From an uncultured Pelagibacteraceae bacterium (GTDB lineage Bacteria > Pseudomonadota > Alphaproteobacteria > Pelagibacterales > Pelagibacteraceae), in contig CACHJZ010000001.1 in NCBI GenBank assembly GCA_902580275.1, positions 170,594 through 234,593 on the forward strand: DNA of 64,000 bases, given 5' to 3'. Position numbers and translations under genes: made by a program. The notes beneath the pieces were generated by a model, which worked only from the letters and a program-made list of their open reading frames with translations, had not been told where the DNA came from and ran no database searches. Shown here one piece after another: positions 48,674-58,554 of the stretch. The stretch's first letter is position 1. Each line of letters opens with the position of its first letter.

Positions 48674-50710
48674 ATGATAAACTTTGATTATTTAAAAGGT
48701 CTAAATTCAGCACAAAAAGAGGCTGTAATCAATACAGATGGACCCGTTTTGGTGGTTGCGGGGGCTGGTTCAGGAAAAACTAGAGTACTAACTTCAAGAA
48801 TTGCTCATATAATAAAAAATAAAAAAGCTTTTCCAAACCAAATACTGTCAGTCACTTTTACCAATAAAGCCGCAAAAGAAATGCATTTGAGAGTAAGCAA
48901 AATACTTAAATCGGATGCAATTAGTCTTTCGTGGTTAGGTACATTCCATTCTATATGTGCAAAAATTTTAAGAAAACACGCAAAAGCTGCTGGTTTAAAT
49001 TCAAATTTTACAATTTTAGACTCTGACGATCAAATTAGACTTATAAAAAATATATGCAAATCTGAAAACATTGATACAAAAAAACTTTCACCAAAGTTGA
49101 TACTAGCAGTAATAGATAAATGGAAAAATAATGGGTGGTTTCCTAAAAAAGTTATTTTAAATAGAAAAGATATTTATGAAAAAATAATTTTACCTGTTTA
49201 TAAAATTTATCAACAAAAGTTAATAGATTTAAATAGTTGTGATTTTGGGGATCTTATTTTACATTGTGTGAATATTTTAGAGGAAAACAAAGATATTTGT
49301 GAGATTTACAATAAAAATTTTAAATATATTCTTGTGGATGAGTACCAAGATACAAATTATATACAGAGCAAATGGTTAAATATTCTTGCAAAATTAAATA
49401 AAAATATTTGCTGTGTTGGGGACGATGATCAATCAATTTACAGCTGGAGGGGAGCAGAAATTAAAAATTTTCTTGAATTTGATAAAATTTACAAAAATAC
49501 AAAAATAATTAGACTCGAAGAAAATTATAGATCTACACAAAATATATTATCAGTCGCATCAGAACTTATATCAAATAATAAAAAAAGAGTTGGAAAAACT
49601 TTAATAACACAATCAGATGAAGGAGACTTAATCAAACTTAGTTGTTTTAGAAATGGAAAAGATGAAGCAGTTGGTTTAAGTGACGAAATAGAAAAAAATC
49701 TTAGAAAACAGTATTCTTTAAATGATATTACAATATTAGTAAGAGCAATTTTTCAAACAAGAGAATTTGAAGAGAGATTTCTTAAGATTGGATTACCATA
49801 TAGAATTATAGGTGGTACAAAATTTTATGAAAGAGCCGAGATAAAGGACTGCATTGCTTACTTGAGACTAATTTATCAAGAAAAAGATGATTTAGCTTTT
49901 GAACGTGTTGTAAATAATCCTAAAAGAGCAATAGGAAATAGTACCATAAAATTAATACACGACTATGCCAAAAAAAATTCTCTATCTCTTGCAATTTCTT
50001 CAAAACAACTAATTGAACTAAATAAAATAAAACCGAAAGCAAAAGTAGGTTTGAACAATTTTCTAAATTTTCTGAATAAGTGGAGAAATGATTATAAAAT
50101 TAAAAATACTTATCATGTGAAATTACTACAAATAATTTTAGATGAATCAGGCTATTCTTTAATGTTAAAAAATAAGAAGGATTTAGAAAACGAAAATAGA
50201 CTTGAGAATATTAAAGAGTTGCTGAGCGCAATGAAAGAATTTGATAATTTAGAAAGTTTTTTAGAACATGTGTCATTAGCCACATCTGTAGATCAAGAGT
50301 GGGATGGGCAAAAAATTAACTTGATGACCATGCACGCATCTAAAGGATTAGAATTTGACGTAATTTTCCTACCAGGTTGGGAGGAAGGCTTATTCCCGCA
50401 TCAAAAATCTCTAGAAGAAAAAGGTGAAAAAGGATTAGAGGAGGAAAGACGACTGGCTTATGTTGGTATTACTAGAGCAAAAAAGAGAGCATATATCTCT
50501 TTTTCAATGAACAGATTTTATCAAGGTGATTGGATAGATAGTATGGCATCTAGATTTATTGAAGAACTACCTGAGAAATTTTTAGAAAAAAATATTTTTA
50601 ATGATCAAAGTGATAATCAAAATGAAGATTTTGAATTTAATCAAGATTTTGAAACAGAGGAAGAAACAAGAAGTCCTGGCTGGATTAGGTATCAGAAAAG
50701 AATTAAATGA
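48674..50710 (+). CDS. uvrD: UvrD/PcrA-type superfamily 1 DNA helicase
   Basis: A 678-residue helicase with LNSAQKEAV (Q motif), Walker A VAGAGSGKTRVL, LTFTNKAAKEM (Ia), YILVDEYQDTNYIQ (II), GDDDQSIYSWRGA (III), RLEENYRST (IV), LMTMHASKGLEF (V) and EERRLAYVGITRAKK (VI). It acts in nucleotide excision and mismatch repair. It ends in an acidic tail. Its stop overlaps the pepP start (ATGA). Confidence 0.95.
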   Translation: MINFDYLKGLNSAQKEAVINTDGPVLVVAGAGSGKTRVLTSRIAHIIKNKKAFPNQILSVTFTNKAAKEMHLRVSKILKSDAISLSWLGTFHSICAKILRKHAKAAGLNSNFTILDSDDQIRLIKNICKSENIDTKKLSPKLILAVIDKWKNNGWFPKKVILNRKDIYEKIILPVYKIYQQKLIDLNSCDFGDLILHCVNILEENKDICEIYNKNFKYILVDEYQDTNYIQSKWLNILAKLNKNICCVGDDDQSIYSWRGAEIKNFLEFDKIYKNTKIIRLEENYRSTQNILSVASELISNNKKRVGKTLITQSDEGDLIKLSCFRNGKDEAVGLSDEIEKNLRKQYSLNDITILVRAIFQTREFEERFLKIGLPYRIIGGTKFYERAEIKDCIAYLRLIYQEKDDLAFERVVNNPKRAIGNSTIKLIHDYAKKNSLSLAISSKQLIELNKIKPKAKVGLNNFLNFLNKWRNDYKIKNTYHVKLLQIILDESGYSLMLKNKKDLENENRLENIKELLSAMKEFDNLESFLEHVSLATSVDQEWDGQKINLMTMHASKGLEFDVIFLPGWEEGLFPHQKSLEEKGEKGLEEERRLAYVGITRAKKRAYISFSMNRFYQGDWIDSMASRFIEELPEKFLEKNIFNDQSDNQNEDFEFNQDFETEEETRSPGWIRYQKRIK

Positions 50711-52404
50711 GAAAGGGAGTTTTGTATAATCTATCGAATTTGATATCAAATTATAAATTAGATGGATATATTATTCCTAAAAACGATAGTTTTTTTACAG
50801 AACAATTAAAGCACGATAGACTCAAACTTATATCAAACTTTAGTGGATCAGCTGGAATGGCTGTTGTTTTAAAAAAAAAAAATTATCTTTTCGTGGATAG
50901 TAGATATACAATTCAAGCGAGATTAGAGTCAGGTAAAAATTTTAAAATTATAAAAATTCACGAAAAGTTACCTAAAGACAAATTCAAAAATGTTTTACTT
51001 GGATATGACCCAAGATTACTTACATTTAGTCAATTAAAATATTTTTTTGGTAATAGAGTTAAATTAAAGGCAGTTAAAGAAAATCTAATAGATAAAATCT
51101 TTAAAATTAAAAAAAAAAGGGATAAACCTTTTTTTTCGATACCAAACTATGCCACAGGAAAAAGTCATAAAAAAAAAATTAGTTTAATTTCAAATTATCT
51201 AAAAAATAAAAAAGCAGATTTTTTATATGTCACTGCTCCTGAAAACGTAGCATGGTTATTAAATATCAGAGGATCTGATATTCCATATTCACCAATTCCA
51301 AATAGTAATTTAATTTTAAGTAAAGAAAAGAAAGTGTATTTAATTACGGAAAAATATAAAACTAGTAAATTACTTTTAGAGAAGAAGTTACTCCCACATC
51401 AAATTATTGATAAAAATAAATTAGAAAGCTTTATAAAAAGTTTAAACGGTAAAAACATGATTGTTGATGATAAAACTTTATCAATTTATAAAGAAAATAT
51501 TATCACATCAAAATTTTCAATAATTAATAGAAATGATCCCTGTTATTACTACAAATCACTTAAAAATCCGAAGGAAATAAAAAATATGATCGACAGCCAT
51601 ATAAAAGATGGTGTGGCACTCACTAAATTTATTTATTGGATAAAAAATTCCAAGGACCAAAAAATAACTGAACTTAGTGCTGAGAATAAATTAGAAAAAT
51701 TTAGAAAGAAAAATAAAAATTATTTATATCCAAGTTTTAATACCATTGCAGGTACAGGACCAAATGGAGCAATTGTACATTATAGAGCAACAAAAGAAAC
51801 GAATAGAATTATAAAAAAAAATGATATATTCCTTTGCGACTCTGGTGGGCAGTATAAATATGGAACTACAGATGTTACTAGAACATTATGTTTAGGTGTC
51901 CAAACTCAAAAAATAAAAAATATTTTTACTTTAGTTTTAAAAGGTCACATCGCAGTAGCAACTAGTGATTTAAAAAAAAATAACACTGGTAAAAAATTAG
52001 ATATACATGCAAGAAAGTTTCTTAAAAAATACAACCTTAATTATGGTCATGGAACTGGACATGGAGTTGGATATTTCTTAAATGTTCATGAAGGTCCACA
52101 ATCGATTTCTAAATTTAACAAAATAAAGCTTAGAGAAGGTATGATTTTAAGCAACGAGCCTGGATTTTATAAAAATGGTAAATTTGGAATAAGAATAGAA
52201 AATCTTGTTTACGTTAAGAAAAAAAATAAAAAACTATATTTTGAAAATCTTACTTTGGCACCGATTGATAAAGCTTTGATTAATTATAACTTATTGAATA
52301 AAAAAGAAAAAGATTATCTATTAAATTACCACTTATTAATTTATTCAAAATTATCAAAATATTTAACATCCAATGAAAAGAGATGGCTGATTAAGAATCT
52401 CTAG
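50707..52404 (+). CDS. pepP: Xaa-Pro aminopeptidase, M24B family
   Basis: The 565-residue enzyme removes the N-terminal residue before proline. The C-terminal pita-bread domain has the metal ligands: Asp in FLCDSGGQYKYGTTDVTRT, His in HGTGHGVGYFLNVHEGP, Glu in ILSNEPGFY and in IRIENLVYV. The two N-terminal creatinase-like domains (SNFSGSAGMAVVL, FVDSRYTIQA) make it the three-domain type. It is coupled to uvrD and overlaps the convergent ligA end by 14 bp. Confidence 0.92.
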   Translation: MRKGVLYNLSNLISNYKLDGYIIPKNDSFFTEQLKHDRLKLISNFSGSAGMAVVLKKKNYLFVDSRYTIQARLESGKNFKIIKIHEKLPKDKFKNVLLGYDPRLLTFSQLKYFFGNRVKLKAVKENLIDKIFKIKKKRDKPFFSIPNYATGKSHKKKISLISNYLKNKKADFLYVTAPENVAWLLNIRGSDIPYSPIPNSNLILSKEKKVYLITEKYKTSKLLLEKKLLPHQIIDKNKLESFIKSLNGKNMIVDDKTLSIYKENIITSKFSIINRNDPCYYYKSLKNPKEIKNMIDSHIKDGVALTKFIYWIKNSKDQKITELSAENKLEKFRKKNKNYLYPSFNTIAGTGPNGAIVHYRATKETNRIIKKNDIFLCDSGGQYKYGTTDVTRTLCLGVQTQKIKNIFTLVLKGHIAVATSDLKKNNTGKKLDIHARKFLKKYNLNYGHGTGHGVGYFLNVHEGPQSISKFNKIKLREGMILSNEPGFYKNGKFGIRIENLVYVKKKNKKLYFENLTLAPIDKALINYNLLNKKEKDYLLNYHLLIYSKLSKYLTSNEKRWLIKNL

Positions 52405-54433
52405 TATTTAAAATTTTTAAAAATTCATCTTGTGTAATAATTTTGATATTAAGTTTTTTTGCGTCATTAATTTTTCTAGTAGTTGGCTTCTCCCCAGTAA
52501 TTAAAAAATTTAGTTTTTGGCTTACGTTACTAATAATTTTACCACCATTATTTTCAACTAAAGACTTTGCTTCTGCTCTGCTAATGCCAACTAATTTACC
52601 TGTAAACATAAAAGTTTTATCCACTAGAATTCCGTTTTTACTAATCTCTTTTTCGTTAATAATCTCCAATTTTTTTTTCAATTCGTTTAATACTATTAAA
52701 TTTTTTTTATTAGAAAAAAAATCTTTAATAGATTTTATTTGGGTTTCACCAATGCCATCTATGTTTAATAATTCATTAAAATTATTTTCTTTACCTAAAT
52801 CAAAAAATTTATCAGAGTTTTTTAAAGTTTTAGCTAATAATTTTGCATTTTCTTGACCAATATGTCTAATGCCTATTGAATAAATCAATTTGCTTAGAGA
52901 AATTTTTTTTTTATTTTCTATTGAATACTTTAAATTTGAAACAGATAAATTTCCCCATCCATCTAATTTTGAGATTTTTTCATAATCAAGATTAAATATA
53001 TCATGGGGGTATCTGATTAGTTTAAGATCCCAAAAACTTTCAACAATTTTCTTTCCTAAACCATCAATATTGAATGCTTCCTTAGATACAAAATGTTTAA
53101 TTTTCTCAATAGCAATTTTTTCACAACCATAACCATCATTCATACATCTTCTGACAGCGTCAAATTTTTTTGTTAATTCATTATATTCCTTAATGGTGGC
53201 TGATCCACAAGAGGGACACTTTTTCGGAAAATTAAATTTTTTTGAATTTTTATTTCTTTTTTTTAAATCAACTGAAATAACACGAGGTATTACATCCCCT
53301 GCTCTTTCTACTGTTACTACATCCCCAACTCTTATATCTTTTCTTTGTATCTCATCCTCATTATGTAAAGTAGCATTTGATACTAAGACTCCACCAATAT
53401 TTACAGGTTTAATTTTTGCTACTGGAGTAAGCGCACCTGTTCTTCCAACTTGTACTTCTATTTTTTGAATTTCTGATATTGATTTGTTAGCCGAAAATTT
53501 ATGAGCTATAGCCCATCTAGGTGCATTAGCGACAAAACCTAATCTTTTTTGAAGACTAAAATCATTTACTTTGTATACAATTCCATCAATATCAAAATCA
53601 ATCTCTTTTCTTTTCTCTTCTATTTCTGAATGATTTTGAATTAAATTATTTATACCTATTAAAAGTCTATTAAAGCTATTTACTTTAAACCCCCAATTTT
53701 TTAGGTAACTTAAAAATTGAAACTGGTTTGTTGCATCAAGATTTTTTGAAAAACCAAATGTATAGGCAATAAAATTTAATGGAATTTTTTTAGTTTTGTT
53801 TGAATCTTTTTGTCTTAATGACCCAGAGGCAGCATTTCTAGGGTTGGCAAATTTCCCATTTAATTTTTCAAAGTCTGAATTTTTTATAAAAACTTCACCT
53901 CTGATATCTATTTCAGTGGGTATATTTCTACCTCTTAGCATTTTTGGGATGTCAGAAATTGTATTCAAATTCTCAGTTATATCTTCTCCTTCTACTCCGT
54001 CTCCCCTGGAAAGTCCCTGGATAAATTTTCCATTTTTATAAAACAAAGAAGCGGAAATTCCATCTATTTTTGGTTCTGCACTAAACTCTATATTCTTGTT
54101 GGTTTGAAGACTTAAAAAATTTAAAATTTTTTTTTCAAAATTTTCTAAATCCTTTTTATCAAAAGCGTTATTTAATGAGAGCATAGGCGTTCTATGTTTA
54201 ACTTTTTTAAAATTTTTTGATGGCTTGTAACCAATAATTAGTGAGGGTGAATTTTTGCTTTGTAAAAATGAATATTTTTTTTCAAGATCAAAAATTTCAT
54301 TTTTCAAATTATCATAAGCAGCGTCATCAACAATAGGATTGCTTTTATTATAGTAATTTTCATTATACTTTTGAAGTTTTTCAATTTTTTGTAAGTAATT
54401 TTTTTTTATTTTTAAAATTTCTTTTTTAATCAT
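52391..54433 (-). CDS. ligA: NAD-dependent DNA ligase
   Basis: A 680-residue ligase with the adenylated Lys122 in the KxDG motif (AEPKIDG), the OB fold, a four-Cys zinc finger (CPSCG...RRCMNDGYGC), helix-hairpin-helix repeats and a C-terminal BRCT domain (FMFTGKLVGISRAEAKSLVENNGGK). It joins Okazaki fragments. The ligA start overlaps the bamD stop by 4 bp. In related genomes recN usually lies between bamD and ligA; here it does not. Confidence 0.97.
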   Translation of the reverse strand: MIKKEILKIKKNYLQKIEKLQKYNENYYNKSNPIVDDAAYDNLKNEIFDLEKKYSFLQSKNSPSLIIGYKPSKNFKKVKHRTPMLSLNNAFDKKDLENFEKKILNFLSLQTNKNIEFSAEPKIDGISASLFYKNGKFIQGLSRGDGVEGEDITENLNTISDIPKMLRGRNIPTEIDIRGEVFIKNSDFEKLNGKFANPRNAASGSLRQKDSNKTKKIPLNFIAYTFGFSKNLDATNQFQFLSYLKNWGFKVNSFNRLLIGINNLIQNHSEIEEKRKEIDFDIDGIVYKVNDFSLQKRLGFVANAPRWAIAHKFSANKSISEIQKIEVQVGRTGALTPVAKIKPVNIGGVLVSNATLHNEDEIQRKDIRVGDVVTVERAGDVIPRVISVDLKKRNKNSKKFNFPKKCPSCGSATIKEYNELTKKFDAVRRCMNDGYGCEKIAIEKIKHFVSKEAFNIDGLGKKIVESFWDLKLIRYPHDIFNLDYEKISKLDGWGNLSVSNLKYSIENKKKISLSKLIYSIGIRHIGQENAKLLAKTLKNSDKFFDLGKENNFNELLNIDGIGETQIKSIKDFFSNKKNLIVLNELKKKLEIINEKEISKNGILVDKTFMFTGKLVGISRAEAKSLVENNGGKIISNVSQKLNFLITGEKPTTRKINDAKKLNIKIITQDEFLKILNTRDS

Positions 54434-55266
54434 TTAAAAAGTCTTTTAAATTTACTAAATACTGAATTTTTATCTTTTTTTATCTGATAGGAAGTTTGGT
54501 AATCTCTATTAAATATTTTATAAGATTGCTCGTACCATTCACTAGATTGATAATTATACCCTAAAACACTTGCATATTTCTCAGCCTCATCTATTAATCC
54601 AATTATATAATAAGTTTCAACTAATCGGTGGAGGGCTTCCTCCACATAAATTGTAGTCTCATATTTTTCCAATATATTTTTAAATCTATTTATAGCTGCA
54701 ACCCATTTCTTTTTTTTCAGGTAATATTTACCTAAATATATTTCTTTTGAAGCCAAAATATCATTTATTAAATTTATTTTAAATTTTGCATCCTGAGCAA
54801 AATCTGTGTTTGGATAATTTTTTATTATATACTCAAATCTAGTTTTTGATGTTAAAAGTGGCTTTAAATCTTTTTTCTCATCAATAATATTTTCATAGTA
54901 ACACATTGCATATAAAAAATGTGCATAATCAATATCTTTGTGTTTTGGATATTTGCTAAAGAAACGATCCAATTCCGATAACGCACGATCATAATAATTT
55001 TGTGAGTAAAATGAGTATGCTGATAAAAGTACGGCTCTTGGTGCCCATTCAGATTGAGGATAAAGCAACTCAGCCTCACTAAATTTTTTTGCTGCAAATA
55101 TGGCATCACCTCTATCAAGCTCTTTATATGCCTCTTTGTAAGCATCAATCATTTGCATTTCTAAATTGTCAGACTCAATGATTGATATTTTTTCCTTTTT
55201 TGAATTACACGAGGTAATAAATATTATTAAAAAGAAAAATATTATTATTGATAAAATATTTTGCAT
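54430..55266 (-). CDS. bamD: Outer membrane assembly lipoprotein BamD
   Basis: The 278-residue lipoprotein has a signal peptide with lipobox IFITSC (Cys about 20) and TPR-like helices (AYKEAYKELDRGDAIFAAKKFSEAELLYPQSEWAPRAVLLSAYSFY). It is part of the BAM complex that inserts beta-barrels such as the autotransporter at 4793-6571. It follows lpxC in the order lpxC-bamD-ligA. Confidence 0.93.
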   Translation of the reverse strand: MQNILSIIIFFFLIIFITSCNSKKEKISIIESDNLEMQMIDAYKEAYKELDRGDAIFAAKKFSEAELLYPQSEWAPRAVLLSAYSFYSQNYYDRALSELDRFFSKYPKHKDIDYAHFLYAMCYYENIIDEKKDLKPLLTSKTRFEYIIKNYPNTDFAQDAKFKINLINDILASKEIYLGKYYLKKKKWVAAINRFKNILEKYETTIYVEEALHRLVETYYIIGLIDEAEKYASVLGYNYQSSEWYEQSYKIFNRDYQTSYQIKKDKNSVFSKFKRLFK

Positions 55267-55307
55267 TAATGATTTTTATCAGATTAATTGCAAAAAAAAA
55301 AATTAAT

Positions 55308-56228
55308 TTAAGCTATAGATTTAAGAGTTTTTGAATTTATAAAAGTATTAGGCACAATCTTCTCTTTTAATTCAAAAATAGTGAAATTTTTATTATCCAT
55401 AAATACTTTTCTAAGTAGTTCGTTTGTTAGTCTATGGCCACCCTGAGAACAAGTTACTTTTCCAATAATTTTATAACCTGATAAAAACAGATCACCCATA
55501 CAATCTAATATTTTATGATTTACGAATTCATTTTTATTTCTTAAATTTTCTTTATTTAAAATATTTTCTCCCTTAACTACTATTGCATTATCTAAAGAAC
55601 CGCCTTTTGCTAAATTCATTTCTCTTAATTTTTGCACATCTTCAAAAAGGCAAAACGTTCTTGAGTTATATATGTCTGTCAGATCATTTTCATAAACATT
55701 TATTTTATTTCTTTGATTACCGATTAATTTATTATTAAACTTTATTTCAAAATCTATCTCTAAAGTTGTCTTAGTTGGTTCAATTGATATATATTTATCA
55801 TCTTTAATAATCTCAATCTTGTTTAAAATTTTGATTATTTTGATTGGAAGATTCAAACTTTTTAAACCAGCTTTTTTAATTGCCTCAACAAATAGCTTTG
55901 AAGATCCATCCATAATTGGTATTTCGTCTTGGTCAACTTCAACTAAAACATTATCCACTCCCAATCCATAAAAAGCAGCCATTAAATGTTCTACTGTAGA
56001 AACACTAACACCCATCTCATTGGATAATGTTGTACATAATGTTGCGTCACTTACATTAAAGAAGTTTGCCAAGATAAGATTATTTTTTTTAAGGTCAACT
56101 CTTTTGAATGTAATTCCACTATTAGGTGGGGATGGCAAAATTTTCATTTTGGCAGATTTACCTTTATGCAAAGTAATGCCTTCAAAAAAAATTGGTTGAT
56201 TAATTGTTTTTTGATTTAAAATAGCCAT
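55308..56228 (-). CDS. lpxC: UDP-3-O-acyl-N-acetylglucosamine deacetylase
   Basis: A 306-residue zinc enzyme that commits to lipid A synthesis. The ligands are clear: His81 in TVEHLMAAFYGLG, His238 and Asp242 in FVNHKILDCMGD, and the general-acid His265 in QGGHRLTNELLRK, at nearly the same numbers as in E. coli. Its presence shows that the organism makes lipopolysaccharide. Confidence 0.97.
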   Translation of the reverse strand: MAILNQKTINQPIFFEGITLHKGKSAKMKILPSPPNSGITFKRVDLKKNNLILANFFNVSDATLCTTLSNEMGVSVSTVEHLMAAFYGLGVDNVLVEVDQDEIPIMDGSSKLFVEAIKKAGLKSLNLPIKIIKILNKIEIIKDDKYISIEPTKTTLEIDFEIKFNNKLIGNQRNKINVYENDLTDIYNSRTFCLFEDVQKLREMNLAKGGSLDNAIVVKGENILNKENLRNKNEFVNHKILDCMGDLFLSGYKIIGKVTCSQGGHRLTNELLRKVFMDNKNFTIFELKEKIVPNTFINSKTLKSIA

Positions 56229-56290
56229 TAGGGTTTATAAAACCTTACCTGCAGCTCTTAAAAACAACAAATATTACAATAAAATACAAT

Positions 56291-56998
56291 CTAAGAAAAA
56301 ATATGAAATAATTTTTCAAAAAAACTCAATTTGGTTGATTTTTTTGGATAAATACTAACTTCATTTATATTTTTTTCACTTAAAACAACTAATCCAGCCT
56401 GCGATATATCATCAATTTCTGTGCTTAATAAAGATTTTGCATAGTTTGTACAAATTACTTTGTTTGTCTGAATTTGGAAGTTATTAAGCATTGATTCTAT
56501 TTTTGATACCAAAAAATTTTGCAAATAGATGAAACTAAGTTCTATAGTTAATTTTCCACATTTTTTTCCAATAGGAATATTATTATATTCCTCATTATCC
56601 ATTAGACATTTTTTAATAACTATATGAACAATTTTTTTTTCAGAATGATTTTCAATTATTTTCTGTCTTATATCTTGAATTAAATATTCTATTGAGGATT
56701 TATCTATATTTTTATTTTCAAAATTTTTTCTAATTGTAATTTCTATAGCGTCAATAATTTTATTTTCAATCATTAAATTGATGTCATATATTTGTATTTG
56801 AAGTTTTCTTTCAGCTTCCAAAACTATTCCTTTAAAAATCCTTTCAAAATTTTTCTGAAAATTTAATTTATCTTCTACTGAATATTCTAAATTTATATTT
56901 TTATAAAAAACTGTTTTTTTTGAAATACTATTATTTATAATGAAATGAATTTTGTTTATCTCGGTATTTATATTAATAAAAATGTTATTTTTATTCAT
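56291..56998 (-). CDS. ftsA: Reduced FtsA-like cell-division protein without ATP-binding motifs
   Basis: The 235-residue protein sits where ftsA belongs, overlapping ftsQ by 8 bp. Residues about 75-160 have the SHS2 (1C) pattern of FtsA (DINLMIENKIIDAIEITI, then KCGKLTIELSFIYLQNFLVSKIESML), and VICTNYAKSLLST matches the start of subdomain 2A. Where FtsA has the phosphate-2 motif DIGGGT this protein reads VLSEKNIN. It then goes straight to a short amphipathic helix (LSFFEKLFHIFS) like the FtsA membrane anchor. About 180 residues of the ATPase fold are missing. I call it FtsA by position and SHS2 pattern; direct homology is not certain. Confidence 0.6.
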   Translation of the reverse strand: MNKNNIFININTEINKIHFIINNSISKKTVFYKNINLEYSVEDKLNFQKNFERIFKGIVLEAERKLQIQIYDINLMIENKIIDAIEITIRKNFENKNIDKSSIEYLIQDIRQKIIENHSEKKIVHIVIKKCLMDNEEYNNIPIGKKCGKLTIELSFIYLQNFLVSKIESMLNNFQIQTNKVICTNYAKSLLSTEIDDISQAGLVVLSEKNINEVSIYPKKSTKLSFFEKLFHIFS

Positions 56999-57662
56999 TT
57001 CTAAGGATAATTTTATTATCTAATCTTAAATCGATAATTTGTTGATAGAATTCTTTTTTATTGTAAATTTCAAATGCTTCAATTAGAATTTTTTGATTTA
57101 GTTTTAATGGTAATTTTAAAGTTGTATTATCTCTTAAAACTAAATCAATTCTTTTTGATGGATATATTTTGATAAATTTTATTTCACCTATTTTAAAAAG
57201 TGAATACTTTAAAAGTTTAATAATTCTATTTATATTTTCGAGTTCTATTTTACCTAAAATAGTTGGGATCAAATTTTGTTTATCTTCAGAATTAAATAAT
57301 TTTCCATTATCTCCTAAATAAAGGGTTTCACCATTCATGATAATTTTAGCAACTGGTTGTGATTTCTCTAAAATAATTTTTATTGTATCTGGATAAATCT
57401 TTTTAATTTCAAAAAATTTCAAAGATGAATTTTCCAAAAGAGCTTGTTTTAATTTTTTCTCATTAATTAAAAATATATTTTTATTTAAGAAATACCCTTT
57501 TTTAAAATTTTCTGAATTAATTCCATCAGTTTGTATTTTTTTTATTCTGAATTCTTTTTTAATTGAGGTCGATAAATTAATATTAAAAGAAGTAGAAAAT
57601 AGTATCAGTAAAACTACGTAGGAATAAATTTTAGTTTTTTTACCTATTGGTTGATGCATCAT
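56991..57662 (-). CDS. ftsQ: Cell-division protein FtsQ
   Basis: The 223-residue bitopic protein has a short cytoplasmic tail, a membrane helix (YSYVVLLILFSTSFNINL), a POTRA domain (FRIKKIQTDGINSEN...IFLINEKKLKQALLENSSLKFFEIKKIYPDTIKIILEKSQPVA) and the beta domain. It joins FtsB and FtsL in the divisome. The start (57662) overlaps the ddl end by 23 bp. Confidence 0.88.
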   Translation of the reverse strand: MMHQPIGKKTKIYSYVVLLILFSTSFNINLSTSIKKEFRIKKIQTDGINSENFKKGYFLNKNIFLINEKKLKQALLENSSLKFFEIKKIYPDTIKIILEKSQPVAKIIMNGETLYLGDNGKLFNSEDKQNLIPTILGKIELENINRIIKLLKYSLFKIGEIKFIKIYPSKRIDLVLRDNTTLKLPLKLNQKILIEAFEIYNKKEFYQQIIDLRLDNKIILRNE

Positions 57663-58554
57663 TCAAAATCCATTCAATTAAATTTAGAAATGTAATACCT
57701 TTATAAGCTGCAATTTCTGGAACCAAGGATAATTTGGTCATTCCTGGCTGGGTATTTATTTCCAATAAATAGAATTTGTTCCTATAAAATTTAAAATCAG
57801 CCCTAGTAACACCTCTGCAATTCAAAATTTTATGTGCTTTAAATGCAATGTTTAAAACTTTATTAATTTTTTTTTTCTGAAGTTTAACTGGTATAATATG
57901 TTCAGTTTTAGATTTAACATCATATTTAGCTTTATAATCATAAAATTTTCTTTTTGGTCTCAGCTCAATTGCTCCAAGCTTTTTCTTTCCTAATATCGCA
58001 ACTTGTATTTCTCTTCCAGCGATATATTCTTCAATCATCACTTCTTGATATTTTTTAAGCTTAGAAAGTTTTTTTATAAAATTCTTTTCACTTGTAATAT
58101 AAACTCCCACGCTTGAGCCTTCATTTATAGGTTTAATAACTACAGGAAATTTTAATTTTTTTTTTATTATATTTTTTAAACCACGGTGCATGTTTTGTTG
58201 ATAATTAAATTTAATAAACCTTGGAGTTAGAATTTTATTTTCTTTAAAAATTTTTTTTGATGCAACTTTGTCCATTGCAAGTGCTGAGGACAAAACACCA
58301 GAATGAGTATATTTTACTTTATAACTCTCTAAAATCGATTGAGCATAACCATCCTCACCAAATCTCCCGTGCAGCGCATTAAATACTATGCTAGGTTTAA
58401 AAGTTTTGATCTTTTTCTCTAAATTTCTATCTAAATCAGAAAGTAAAACTTTATATTTTTTTTTTAAAATATTTTTTACTTGTTTCGCAGTCTCTAAACT
58501 TATTTGTCTTTCTTTAGAAATTCCACCACCCAAAATTAAAATTTTTTTTTTCAT
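57640..58554 (-). CDS. ddl: D-alanine-D-alanine ligase
   Basis: A 304-residue ATP-grasp enzyme that makes the D-Ala-D-Ala end of peptidoglycan precursors. It shows ILGGGISKERQISLETA, HGRFGEDGYAQSILE, VVIKPINEGSSVGVYI, VMIEEYIAGREIQVAIL and FYLLEINTQPGMTKLSLVPEIA. It lies between murB and ftsQ in the usual order. Confidence 0.95.
   Translation of the reverse strand: MKKKILILGGGISKERQISLETAKQVKNILKKKYKVLLSDLDRNLEKKIKTFKPSIVFNALHGRFGEDGYAQSILESYKVKYTHSGVLSSALAMDKVASKKIFKENKILTPRFIKFNYQQNMHRGLKNIIKKKLKFPVVIKPINEGSSVGVYITSEKNFIKKLSKLKKYQEVMIEEYIAGREIQVAILGKKKLGAIELRPKRKFYDYKAKYDVKSKTEHIIPVKLQKKKINKVLNIAFKAHKILNCRGVTRADFKFYRNKFYLLEINTQPGMTKLSLVPEIAAYKGITFLNLIEWILNDASTNR

Noticed and set aside
56229..56290. 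Small GGTTT...AAACC hairpin just upstream of lpxC as a riboswitch
   Set aside because: Only a 5-bp stem in a 60-bp spacer; too little structure to support a regulatory RNA.
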